From NCBI GenBank assembly GCA_025354165.1, contig JANXNI010000096.1, positions 1 to 64,000 on the forward strand: 64,000 nt of DNA, read 5' to 3'. Shown in pieces: positions 35,897 through 44,452 of this stretch. This DNA is from Burkholderiales bacterium (GTDB taxonomy: Bacteria; Pseudomonadota; Gammaproteobacteria; Burkholderiales; Casimicrobiaceae). How positions within the stretch are numbered: the first letter of the stretch is position 1; each line of letters starts with the position of its first letter. The notes beneath the pieces were generated by a model. The model saw nothing but the letters and a program-made list of their open reading frames with translations. It was not told the DNA's origin and ran no database searches. A program made the position numbers and the translations under genes.

Positions 35897-37612
35897 CTAA
35901 ACGCGATTGAAATCAAACTGGGATTTTTCGCCCTTGCCGTAGAGCTTCAGCGCGCCTTTTTCACCCACCGCGTTGGGCCGCTGGAAAATCCAGTTTTGCC
36001 AGGCGGTGAGACGACCGAAGATTCGGGTGACCATGTTCTCGGTGCCGTTGAAACGCAGGTTCGCTTCCATGCCAGTGAGCGCATCCGGCGACATTGCGGC
36101 ACGCTCCTCTAATGCGATACGAACTTCGTCTGTCCAGTCGATGTCGTCCGGCGCTGAAGTAACAAGGCCCAACGCGAACGCTGCATCGGCATCCAGCTGC
36201 ATTCCCGCCTTCGCGCGAACCGCTTCAACGGCAGGCACTTCTTCGTAAAAGCGACGCGCCAGCCGCGACTGTCCGGTTGCCATCGGGAACAAGCCAAAGT
36301 TCACGTCCGACACCGTTATCTTGGGTGCCCTATCTGCGTCGTCAGGCAGCGCGAGCATGTAAGTACGGTCGCAGGCAAGCGCAAGTTCGAGCAAGCTGCC
36401 AGCGAAGCATGATTCCGATTCGATCAGCGCAAACAGACTACGCGAGGACACATCGATACGCGAAAAGGTGCGCCGGATGAGACCGATCGTTTCCCGGACA
36501 AGCCAGTGATCTTTGTGCTTCATCAGCACTGCGTCGCTCGCCAAAACCGCAGCCGCATCGCCCTCGGTTTTCAGAATCCAGGTGCCGACGTCCACCTCGT
36601 TGGTGCGCATCGAAAGAATCGCGTCATCCAGCTCACGCGCCATCGCAAGCGGCCACCAATTCACACCTGCAGCTTCGATGCCTTGAATGCTGTCGGGCTG
36701 CTTGCCTGTCGGCGCTTTCATCGTGAACGTAGCGTTCCGTTTCGCGCGATCTATCTCAACGGTGACGTTGGCATAGCGCAATGCGTACGGCTCATCCTTG
36801 CGTTCAACGCGCGTAAGTGAAACGCCTTTGCCATCGGCAGGACGATCACTGCCCGCAGCCAATTGCAGCGCGCGTTCACGAACTCGCCCTGCAAACACAG
36901 CAGGCTTCGCGATGTCATCAACCAGCCGCCAGTCCTTCGCTTTTTGTCCCCGCACACCTTCGGTCGTGGTGCAGAAAATGTCGGCCAGATCGTGGCGCAC
37001 GTGACGCTTGTCGGTGACGCGTGTCAATCCACCCGTGCCGGGCAATACGCCGAGCAAAGGCACCTCAGGCAATGAGACCGACGACGAGCGATCATCGATC
37101 AACAAAATCTCATCACACGCCAGCGCAAGCTCATAACCACCGCCAGCGCACGCGCCATTCACGGCAGCCAAAAACTTGAGCCCGGAATATTGACTCGAAT
37201 CCTCCAACCCGTTGCGCGTTTCGTTCGTGAATTTGCAGAAGTTCACTTTCCATCCGTGGCTTGACACGCCAAGCATGAAAATATTCGCACCCGAGCAAAA
37301 AATACGATCTCGCGCGCTGGTCACCACGACGGTGCGCACTTCGGGGTGCTCGAAGCGAACGCGATTGACTGCGTCGTGCAGCTCAATGTCGACGCCAAGG
37401 TCATAGCTATTGAGCTTCAACTTGTAGCCAGGTTTAAGGCCTGCGTTTTCGTCAACGTTCATTGAGAGCGTCGCGACCACATCGTCGAACGCGAGCGACC
37501 AGTGGCGATAACTTGACGGCTCGGTGCGATAGTCTATGTTGCCATTTGCCGAGGTAACTGTCTTAGGCGTACCCTCTGATAATTCAATCTCGCTCGCGCT
37601 GGCAACATTCAT
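35897..37612 (-). CDS. boxC: Benzoyl-CoA-dihydrodiol lyase (2,3-epoxybenzoyl-CoA dihydrolase)
   Basis: 571 residues, about twice the length of a normal crotonase, as expected for BoxC. Two crotonase-like halves are recognisable: NGACAGGGYELALACDEILL near residue 150, and a second region with ESESCFAGSLLELALACDRTY. Opens the epoxide ring hydrolytically and releases formate from carbon 2 to give the semialdehyde CoA ester. AGGAGA lies 6 bp before ATG 37612. It is the first box gene after tctA (149 bp gap). Confidence 0.97.
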   Translation of the reverse strand: MNVASASEIELSEGTPKTVTSANGNIDYRTEPSSYRHWSLAFDDVVATLSMNVDENAGLKPGYKLKLNSYDLGVDIELHDAVNRVRFEHPEVRTVVVTSARDRIFCSGANIFMLGVSSHGWKVNFCKFTNETRNGLEDSSQYSGLKFLAAVNGACAGGGYELALACDEILLIDDRSSSVSLPEVPLLGVLPGTGGLTRVTDKRHVRHDLADIFCTTTEGVRGQKAKDWRLVDDIAKPAVFAGRVRERALQLAAGSDRPADGKGVSLTRVERKDEPYALRYANVTVEIDRAKRNATFTMKAPTGKQPDSIQGIEAAGVNWWPLAMARELDDAILSMRTNEVDVGTWILKTEGDAAAVLASDAVLMKHKDHWLVRETIGLIRRTFSRIDVSSRSLFALIESESCFAGSLLELALACDRTYMLALPDDADRAPKITVSDVNFGLFPMATGQSRLARRFYEEVPAVEAVRAKAGMQLDADAAFALGLVTSAPDDIDWTDEVRIALEERAAMSPDALTGMEANLRFNGTENMVTRIFGRLTAWQNWIFQRPNAVGEKGALKLYGKGEKSQFDFNRV

Positions 37613-37761
37613 TCAAGTCTCCTGAATTCAAGCAACAGACGAGAAAATCCTCGCTGTATTTATCCCGTCGCCGTCGTGAAGGCTGGCACCAACAGCTTGC
37701 CGACATTTCACGGAACGGCGACGTTTCCAAGTTTCAACCGTCAGATTGCAGTATCAACTCT

Positions 37762-39333
37762 TCAGTGCGCTTTTTCAGCGGGATGCGAGTCACCGGTCAA
37801 TCCTTTGACCAAAGAGGCCTGAAGCGATTGGTCGCCCTCAATAATGTGGTTCGGCGCTTTTCTCAGCGCTCGTATGAACGAGAAAATCTGCCAGATAGTC
37901 AATGCGGCGATAGCACTAAGGAGCGTTGCGCTGATAGGGCGAGTGGCGAAGACGCTGAAACTGCCACGGCTCAAAAGCATGGCTCGGCGGAAATTCTCTT
38001 CGAGCATCGGACCCAAAATGAAGCCCAACAAGAGCGGTGCCGCCTCCATATCAAGCCGCAAGAAAATGTAGCCAATAAAGCCGAACACGCAGGTCGTGTA
38101 AATGTCTTGCAGATTGTTGTTGATACTGTAGGTTCCGATGCAGCAAAAGAAGAGAATTGCCGGGAACAAAACGGTGTACGGAATCTTGAAAATCGACAGC
38201 CAATATTTCACCATCGGAACGTTGATGATCAGAAGGAAACAGTTGCCGACCCACATACTCGCAACGAGTCCCCAAAACAGATCCGGGTGACTTGCAATCA
38301 TGTTCGGTCCGGGCTGAATACCTTTGACGATGAAGGCCGCCATCATCAAGGCCATCACCGCATTTTCGGGTATGCCAATGGCCATCAGCGGGATAAAACT
38401 GGTGCGAGCCGCTGCTTCATCGGCCGCTGCCTGTCCGGCCACACCTTCGATGACGCCGGTGCCGATTTCGTCTTTGTATTTACTGAGTTTTTTGTCGACG
38501 GCATAGGCTGCGAATTGAGCCATCGTGGGACCGCCGCCGGGCATGATGCCGAGGATTGATCCAACGACACTGCCCCGGAGCGCGCTGGGGATGATGCGCT
38601 TGAACTCGGGCCAGGTCGGCATGAGTTTGATCACGCCGTTAAACGGCGTAAGCACGTTTTTGTTGTCCAGATTCTTCATCACCTCGGCAATGCCAAAGCA
38701 GCCCAACGCGATGCTGATCAAGCCAATGCCGTCGCTCAGAGCTGGCACGTCCATTGTGTAGCGAGGCATGCCGCTATTCACGTCCGTACCCACCGAGCCG
38801 AGCAGCACGCCGACCATAGCCATGGCCAGACCATTGAGCAAGCTGCCTGAGCTGACAAAGCTCACACAGAAGAAACCCAACAGCATCAGCGCACAGTAAT
38901 CAGCAGGCCCGAACAGGAAACCAACCTCACCCAGCGGCACCGCCAATGTCGACAGCACCACGATGGCGACCGTGCCGCCGATAAAGCTCGAAACACCGGC
39001 GGTAAACAACGCTAGTCCGGTCTGGCCTTTCAGCGTCATCTGATACCCGTCGATGCAGGCAACAATGCTGCTCGCATGAGGGATTTTCATCGTGATCGCG
39101 CTGACACTGTCACCGTACTGCGCACCGTAATAAATGCCCGCGAGCATGATGATTGCCCCGCCCGTGGGGATGGAATACGTTAGCGGAAGCAACAGGCTAA
39201 TCGTTGATAGTGGTCCTAGACCGGGAAGCATGCCGATAAGCGTGCCAACGGAGCATCCTAATGCGCAGTACATTAGATTGCTAAGCGTGAGTGCGTGCTC
39301 AAACCCGAACGCGAGGTTATGTAGGGTTTCCAT
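37762..39333 (-). CDS. tctA: Tripartite tricarboxylate transporter large membrane subunit
   Basis: 523 residues with about 12 hydrophobic helices. The N-terminal GTLIGMLPGLGPLSTISLLL and the later IMPGGGPTMAQFAAYAVDK are the two conserved G-rich TctA signatures. It forms the transport channel with TctB. Its ATG shares a base with the tctB stop (TAATG), so they are coupled. Position immediately upstream of boxC suggests it imports a substrate for this pathway. Confidence 0.94.
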   Translation of the reverse strand: METLHNLAFGFEHALTLSNLMYCALGCSVGTLIGMLPGLGPLSTISLLLPLTYSIPTGGAIIMLAGIYYGAQYGDSVSAITMKIPHASSIVACIDGYQMTLKGQTGLALFTAGVSSFIGGTVAIVVLSTLAVPLGEVGFLFGPADYCALMLLGFFCVSFVSSGSLLNGLAMAMVGVLLGSVGTDVNSGMPRYTMDVPALSDGIGLISIALGCFGIAEVMKNLDNKNVLTPFNGVIKLMPTWPEFKRIIPSALRGSVVGSILGIMPGGGPTMAQFAAYAVDKKLSKYKDEIGTGVIEGVAGQAAADEAAARTSFIPLMAIGIPENAVMALMMAAFIVKGIQPGPNMIASHPDLFWGLVASMWVGNCFLLIINVPMVKYWLSIFKIPYTVLFPAILFFCCIGTYSINNNLQDIYTTCVFGFIGYIFLRLDMEAAPLLLGFILGPMLEENFRRAMLLSRGSFSVFATRPISATLLSAIAALTIWQIFSFIRALRKAPNHIIEGDQSLQASLVKGLTGDSHPAEKAH

Positions 39334-39761
39334 TAGTAGAGCGGCAACTGAAGACCGAGGAGATACTTGAACGCAAAAGCCACTGCGATCAAACCCACTG
39401 AAATCTTGATGTTTCGAATGACCGAGTAGGACGTTCCCGCGTAGGTAGTACTAAACACCAGAAAAACGATGGCCACGAGCATGTTGATGTGCTCAGAAAT
39501 GAGCGCAAAGCCAGCCAGACCCACAAGCACAAGAATCATGCTCTTTACGTTGTAATTCAACGGAACTGGTGCGACAAAGTGCGAGCGCACCAAAGTGGCC
39601 GCACCAACGAAAAATAACAGCGAGCTGACAATGAGCGGCACCAGACCAGGCCCCGCTCGACTCAATTGACCTAATGGATACGTCAGCGCGATGCCCCCAA
39701 ATAAGAGCGCAATGGCCATGAGCAGTAGACCTCTAACGAAGTTTCGATTCGTCAAATTCAT
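39333..39761 (-). CDS. tctB: Tripartite tricarboxylate transporter small membrane subunit
   Basis: 142 residues with four hydrophobic segments, typical of TctB. GAAGG lies 8 bp before ATG 39761. First gene of the tctBA-boxCBA-tctC run. The region upstream (to boxR) carries ATGCATT/TTGCG and AAAATGCA words also found before the benzoate-CoA ligase gene, which points to shared control by BoxR. Confidence 0.9.
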   Translation of the reverse strand: MNLTNRNFVRGLLLMAIALLFGGIALTYPLGQLSRAGPGLVPLIVSSLLFFVGAATLVRSHFVAPVPLNYNVKSMILVLVGLAGFALISEHINMLVAIVFLVFSTTYAGTSYSVIRNIKISVGLIAVAFAFKYLLGLQLPLY

Positions 39762-40154
39762 TTATGTGCCTTCAGAAAATGGCCAATGTGGCCGTTGTTC
39801 GAGTGAGCAAGCAAGCAAGTCATCGTATCTCCTTGAGTTTGCCCTCGGCTCAGCTGGATACATCATGGGTACGCAGACCGTCGGGGGTTTACGATCATTG
39901 TATGGAGCCAGACGCACAATTAGCTGTCGCACTTCACCTTTAAGACACTCACGCGCAATTCATAGCCTAGACGCAACTTCCCGGACTTCATGCAAATAAA
40001 AAGTTGACTCTTGATCGTTCCCGGAAACCGTTTCGCAAGCCCTAAGGGGCGCCAACAATAAAGCCTTCGCTCCATGCGCCTACTCGTATAGAAAAACAAC
40101 CACAAAGTGAATTATTATGCATTTTTTGCGATGCGTCAACCCGTAAAATGCACT
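39762..40154. other. Leader/promoter region of the tctBA-box run
   Basis: 393 bp without a recognisable gene. It should hold the promoter for tctBA-boxCBA-tctC. The only structured part is the upstream end, where TGCA-containing words cluster (see the operator entry). Short open frames here have no homology that I can recognise and no RBS. Confidence 0.5.
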
Positions 40155-40156
40155 TT
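40117..40156. promoter_or_regulatory. Candidate BoxR operator upstream of tctB
   Basis: ATGCATTTTTTGCG (40117-40130) is followed by ATGCG and then AAAATGCACTTT (40145-40156), which reaches the boxR stop codon. The same words (ATGCATT-N-TTGCG, AAAATGC) occur in the boxR/benzoate-CoA ligase spacer. Operators of BoxR/BzdR regulators in studied bacteria contain TGCA half-sites. Binding is inferred. Confidence 0.45.
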
Positions 40157-41099
40157 ACCGCGTATTTTGTAGTTCTGGCAGCTTGCTGCGGACCATTGCG
40201 AGCAATGCCTTAAAACACTGTTCGAGCGTTTTCCCTGTCGTATCGAAACCAACGTCCGCTTTGCCATAAAACGCAGTCCGCCCGGCGAGAATCCGCTTGA
40301 GATCCTCCATTGCTTCGCTGCCGCCTCCGGTGCCGCCCGCGGCTGGCCCGCCGCTCGCCGCTATCGGTCGCAAATCGCCCTGCGCGATCACGCGATTCAT
40401 GTGCTCCTCAGGCGTTGCCTTGAGCCAAACGGTGAAACAGTTTGCCAGCATCAGGTTGAAGGTAGAGGCGTCGGAGACGATGCCGCCCGGAGTCGCAATT
40501 ACGGCGTCGGGATAGAGCTGCAAAGTCTCTTCCAGCGCACGCCGTTCGTAACGGCGATAGGCATTCGCCCCGAGCAGATTGTGAATCTCGGCGAGACCAC
40601 AGCCAGAGACGCGCTCAATCTCGCGATTCAACTCGACAAACGCAACATCCAGCGCCTTAGCCAGACGCGCGCCCAGCGAAGATTTGCCCGCGCCGCGCAA
40701 ACCGATCAAAGCAATGTGTCGCGAGCGTGCCGATTGCGTGCCCGCTTCGCCATAAATTTCAGACAACGCAACGCGCCCGCGCCGCAATTCGTCGTCACTG
40801 CGATGACGCAGCAAATCGCGGATCAACAGCCATTCCGGCGAGGCCGTTGTTTCGTCGCCGAGCAACTCCGCAAGTTGACTGTCCAGCGCACTCGCAACCT
40901 GGCGCAGGATCAGCACCGAGGCGTTACCCACGCCGCCTTCCAGGCTCGCCAGATGACGCTCCGATACGTCAGAGGCCAGCGCAAGATCGCGCCGTGTGAG
41001 CCCCTTGCGAGCGCGCAGCGAGCGCACCCGTTCGCCCAAAGCAACCAGAAACGGATCGCGCTCGCCTGCGCTCACGATCTCAGGCTCAGCGCGACGCAT
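40155..41099 (-). CDS. boxR: BoxR/BzdR-type transcriptional regulator of benzoate degradation
   Basis: 314 residues with an N-terminal Xre-type helix-turn-helix (about 20-80, TRRDLALASDVSERHLASLE), a linker, and a C-terminal shikimate kinase-like domain with Walker A GLRGAGKSSLG (about 133-143). In relatives the kinase-like domain senses benzoyl-CoA, which relieves repression. It contains an unusual Gly/Ala-rich insertion (GPAAGGTGGGSEA) in the kinase-like part. Divergent from the benzoate-CoA ligase gene, with candidate operators between. Confidence 0.93.
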   Translation of the reverse strand: MRRAEPEIVSAGERDPFLVALGERVRSLRARKGLTRRDLALASDVSERHLASLEGGVGNASVLILRQVASALDSQLAELLGDETTASPEWLLIRDLLRHRSDDELRRGRVALSEIYGEAGTQSARSRHIALIGLRGAGKSSLGARLAKALDVAFVELNREIERVSGCGLAEIHNLLGANAYRRYERRALEETLQLYPDAVIATPGGIVSDASTFNLMLANCFTVWLKATPEEHMNRVIAQGDLRPIAASGGPAAGGTGGGSEAMEDLKRILAGRTAFYGKADVGFDTTGKTLEQCFKALLAMVRSKLPELQNTR

Positions 41100-41165
41100 A
41101 TGCCAAGTCCTTGCCGCGCCAAACCGGATACAAACAGGAGCAACTCATTGGGCGAATCAGCATAA

Positions 41166-41209
41166 ATGCATTATATTGCGTATTCTAAAAATGCGTTATT
41201 AAGCATTTT
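41166..41209. promoter_or_regulatory. Candidate BoxR operators between boxR and the benzoate-CoA ligase gene
   Basis: ATGCATTATATTGCG (41166-41180) is followed by an inverted repeat AAAATGC-N8-GCATTTT (41188-41194 / 41203-41209). A further AAATGC occurs at 41215-41220. The composition is locally AT-rich, as expected for the divergent promoter. Confidence 0.5.
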
Positions 41210-41256
41210 CACGTAAATGCCAGCAGAGTTCAATCAACACGCGCAAGGACATCGCA

Positions 41257-42867
41257 ATGACAGCCACCACTCGCGCCGCCATCATTCCACCGCCGGAGCG
41301 ATTCAATTTTGCGCAGCACTTGCTTGAGTTGAACGCCGGGCGCGGCGAAAAGATTGCCTATATCGATGATTACGGCACCTTGAGTTATGCAGCACTTGAA
41401 GATCGTGTGCGGCGTTGCGCGGCAGCACTCACCGCAATGGGAATTCGCCGCGACGAGCGCATTCTCTTGCTCATGCACGACTGCAACGATTGGCCCGTTA
41501 TTTTCCTGGGCGCGCTCTACGCGGGCGTCGTGCCGGTTGCCGTCAACACACTGCTCACGGCTGACGATTACGCCTACATGCTGGCGCACAGCCGCGCGCG
41601 AGCCGCGTTTGTGTCACCGGCGTTGATGCCGACCTTGCTTGCGGCAAAGCAACGGAGCACCCACTACTTAAAGGAAATCATTTGCACGGGCACGAGTGCC
41701 TGCAACATTGCCGACGGTATCGCTATAGGTCACGCGCTGGAGGTACTGCTCTCCAGTCAGAGTCCAGCCAATCACCCCGCAGACACTGCCGCCGACGAAC
41801 CCGGTTTCTGGCTCTACTCATCCGGCTCGACGGGACGCCCGAAAGGCACGGTTCATACGCATGGCAATTTGTACTGGACGGCAGAGCTTTACGCGAAACC
41901 CGTGCTTGGGTTGACGGAAGCGGACACCTGTTTCTCCGCAGCAAAACTATTCTTCGCATATGGCCTGGGCAATGCGCTGACGTTTCCATTGTCGGTCGGT
42001 GCCACCACGATTTTGATGGCCGGGCGGCCTACGCCGGACGCCTGCTTCAAGCGATTCACCACGCTTAAGCCGACCGTATTTTTCGGCGCACCGACCGGCT
42101 TCGCAGGCATGCTCGCTTCCCCAAATTTGCCCTCGCGAGAGCAGGTCGCGCTGCGCATGTGCTCCTCGGCAGGCGAGGCTTTGCCACGCGAAATCGGTGA
42201 GAAATTCTCCGCCCGATTCGGCGCGGAAATCATCGACGGCATTGGTTCCACTGAAATGCTGCATATCTTTTTGTCGAACCGTCCGGGGGACGTGCGTTAC
42301 GGCACTACGGGCAAAGCGGTGCCCGGTTACGCGGTCGAACTGCGCGATGAAAACGGTACCCTGCTCACGGATAGCGATGAGGTCGGCGATCTCTACATCA
42401 ACGGCCCTTCGTCGGCGCTTTTGTACTGGGGCGACCGCACGAAAACAAACGAAACATTTCGCGGCGCATGGACGAAGAGTGGTGACAAGTATTTCCGTGA
42501 TGGCGATGGCTATTACGTCTACGCCGGGCGCAGCGATGACATGCTCAAAGTGAGCGGGCAATACGTGTCACCATTTGAAGTTGAATCTACGCTCATGCAG
42601 CACGCGGCAGTGCTCGAATCAGCCGTCATTGGCGTCGAAGACGGGAGCGGGCTCACGCGATCCAAAGCGTTTGTTGTATTAAAGGACGCGTCAACAGCAA
42701 GCGATGCGCTGGCCGATGAATTGAAAGCGTTCGTCAAGGCAAGACTCGCCCCGCACAAATATCCGCGCCAGCTAGATTTTGTGCCAGAGTTGCCGAAAAC
42801 GGCGACCGGAAAAATTCAGCGCTTTCGCTTGCGTGAGCAAGAGAAATCGCGCGCGCCAAATTCATGA
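41257..42867 (+). CDS. bclA: Benzoate-CoA ligase
   Basis: 536-residue AMP-forming ligase that activates benzoate to benzoyl-CoA, the entry step of the box pathway. Motifs: ATP-binding YSSGSTGRPKG near residue 190, DGIGSTEMLH (the A5-type motif near 328), YAGRSDDMLKVSGQYVSP, and the catalytic Lys in PKTATGKIQR near the C-terminus. Start is supported by AAGGA 7 bp upstream. Substrate assignment rests on sequence resemblance to benzoate ligases plus the surrounding box genes; 2-aminobenzoate or other aryl acids cannot be excluded. Confidence 0.93.
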   Translation: MTATTRAAIIPPPERFNFAQHLLELNAGRGEKIAYIDDYGTLSYAALEDRVRRCAAALTAMGIRRDERILLLMHDCNDWPVIFLGALYAGVVPVAVNTLLTADDYAYMLAHSRARAAFVSPALMPTLLAAKQRSTHYLKEIICTGTSACNIADGIAIGHALEVLLSSQSPANHPADTAADEPGFWLYSSGSTGRPKGTVHTHGNLYWTAELYAKPVLGLTEADTCFSAAKLFFAYGLGNALTFPLSVGATTILMAGRPTPDACFKRFTTLKPTVFFGAPTGFAGMLASPNLPSREQVALRMCSSAGEALPREIGEKFSARFGAEIIDGIGSTEMLHIFLSNRPGDVRYGTTGKAVPGYAVELRDENGTLLTDSDEVGDLYINGPSSALLYWGDRTKTNETFRGAWTKSGDKYFRDGDGYYVYAGRSDDMLKVSGQYVSPFEVESTLMQHAAVLESAVIGVEDGSGLTRSKAFVVLKDASTASDALADELKAFVKARLAPHKYPRQLDFVPELPKTATGKIQRFRLREQEKSRAPNS

Positions 42868-43652
42868 GCGAACTCGTCCACGCCGAAGTTTCGGGCCGTG
42901 CGTTCGACATCGAATACGCGTACGTCGGCAGCGACAATCTGCGCGCGCCGCTGATCGTCTTCTTGCACGAAGGCTTGGGATCGGTGGCGATGTGGCGGGA
43001 CTTTCCGCAGACACTGTGCGCCGCCATAGGTGCGCGTGGGCTCGTGTATTCGCGGCCCGGTTATGGTCGATCTACGTCGCGCACGGCTGATGAGCGTTGG
43101 AGCATTGACTTCATGCATGTGCAGGCGCGCGATATCTTGCCGACATTGCTTCGCGCGCTGAATATTGATACACCACCGTGGCTTTTTGGCCACAGCGACG
43201 GCGGATCAATCGCGCTGATTCACGCAGCGATTTTCCCGAACGACGTCAGAGGTGTGATTGCGCTCGCGCCGCATCTGTTCGTCGAGGACGTTACCGTCAC
43301 TAGCATCGAAAAAACTCGCGAGGCTTATTTAACGACGCCGCTCAAATCAAAACTTGCGCGCTTTCACCACGACGTCGATTCCGCCTTCTGGGGCTGGAAC
43401 GATATCTGGCTCGATCCGGCGTTTCGCGCTTGGAATATCGAAGCACTGTTGCCGCAGATCATCTGCCCGATACTCGCGATACAGGGCATAGACGACATAT
43501 ACGGAACGATGACGCAGATTGATTGCATCGCAGCCGCTTTGACTGGAGCGCAATTGCTGAAGCTAGATCAATGTGGTCATTCGCCATACCGCGATCAGCC
43601 GGGCGCTGTGATTAATGCGACGCGAACATTTATCGCGGCGCAGCAGCCGTAG
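42864..43652 (+). CDS. Alpha/beta hydrolase of the benzoate cluster
   Basis: 262 residues with the nucleophile elbow GHSDGGS (near residue 110), an Asp in IQGIDDIYGT and the catalytic His in QCGHSPYRD. The N-terminal FLHEGLGSVAMWRDFP forms the oxyanion region. It overlaps bclA by 4 bp (ATGA), so it is translated with it. Similar hydrolases accompany box clusters in other bacteria; hydrolysis of a CoA thioester or lactone by-product is a guess. Confidence 0.88.
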   Translation: MSELVHAEVSGRAFDIEYAYVGSDNLRAPLIVFLHEGLGSVAMWRDFPQTLCAAIGARGLVYSRPGYGRSTSRTADERWSIDFMHVQARDILPTLLRALNIDTPPWLFGHSDGGSIALIHAAIFPNDVRGVIALAPHLFVEDVTVTSIEKTREAYLTTPLKSKLARFHHDVDSAFWGWNDIWLDPAFRAWNIEALLPQIICPILAIQGIDDIYGTMTQIDCIAAALTGAQLLKLDQCGHSPYRDQPGAVINATRTFIAAQQP

Positions 43653-43862
43653 TAGATACAGATCGCGCCGTTTACTCGCAACAATTTTCAGACTACAGAG
43701 AACATCAAAATCACGACCGTGCCGCCGCTGGATCACCACCCCGGACCAAAAAAGGCTAGACCGCCACGCTGGCATTCACAACCGTTTCATGCAACGCTTT
43801 CCCGGATCACGATGCAGGCAAACAGCAAGGCCGTGCCTGCGCATCACGCGGACGCCACAAAA

Positions 43863-44282
43863 TCACTTCGAGTAATCGTAGAGGGGCTTGCCCTTGTCGA
43901 CGACGTGCACTGTGAACAATTTCAGCGGAGCGTCGCTGACAACCTTGAAACCACCGTGCTTGACGTCACGCAAGTTCAGCAGCGTGGCGCCGGTTGCCAG
44001 CGTGATTGGATCCTTGCCGGGAACCTGCACCGATGCGCCCTGCACCACATACGCCGCTTCGATTCCGTGATGCAGGTGCAGCTCAATCGCCTCGCCTTTT
44101 TTATACTCACCGATCGAAGCGATGACCTCCATACCGGGCGCACCGGTCAGATCGGATCGCTTTTGCTCCATACGTTGCGGTGAATCGTTCGCAGTCATCG
44201 TCTGCGCAACGAGCCCGGTGACGAGTCCTCCACCAAAAATAATAAGTCCGGTCAGCCAACGAAATGTCGTGATCCTGTTCAT
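43863..44282 (-). CDS. Exported small cupin-domain protein
   Basis: 139 residues from ATG 44282 with GGGAGG 6 bp upstream. An N-terminal hydrophobic segment (about 9-28, GLIIFGGGLVTGLVAQTM) is a signal peptide or anchor. The single cupin domain has the metal-binding first motif ELHLHHGIEAAYVVQG (two to three His and a Glu) and KHGGFKVV in the second. Convergent with the hydrolase gene. Function unknown. Confidence 0.82.
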   Translation of the reverse strand: MNRITTFRWLTGLIIFGGGLVTGLVAQTMTANDSPQRMEQKRSDLTGAPGMEVIASIGEYKKGEAIELHLHHGIEAAYVVQGASVQVPGKDPITLATGATLLNLRDVKHGGFKVVSDAPLKLFTVHVVDKGKPLYDYSK

Positions 44283-44452
44283 CTGAACCTCCCTGATGCG
44301 AAATGCACCGTAAGCGCAGTATGCACCGCGCATTGAATGGCGGTCAAGGACGCAGTAGGGATCGCATGCGCTGCTTTCGCACTGCCGGTAACACGATAGC
44401 CTCGACTGGCAAAGTACAACGGGCGAGGAATTACTCTATTGTCACGTCCGCA

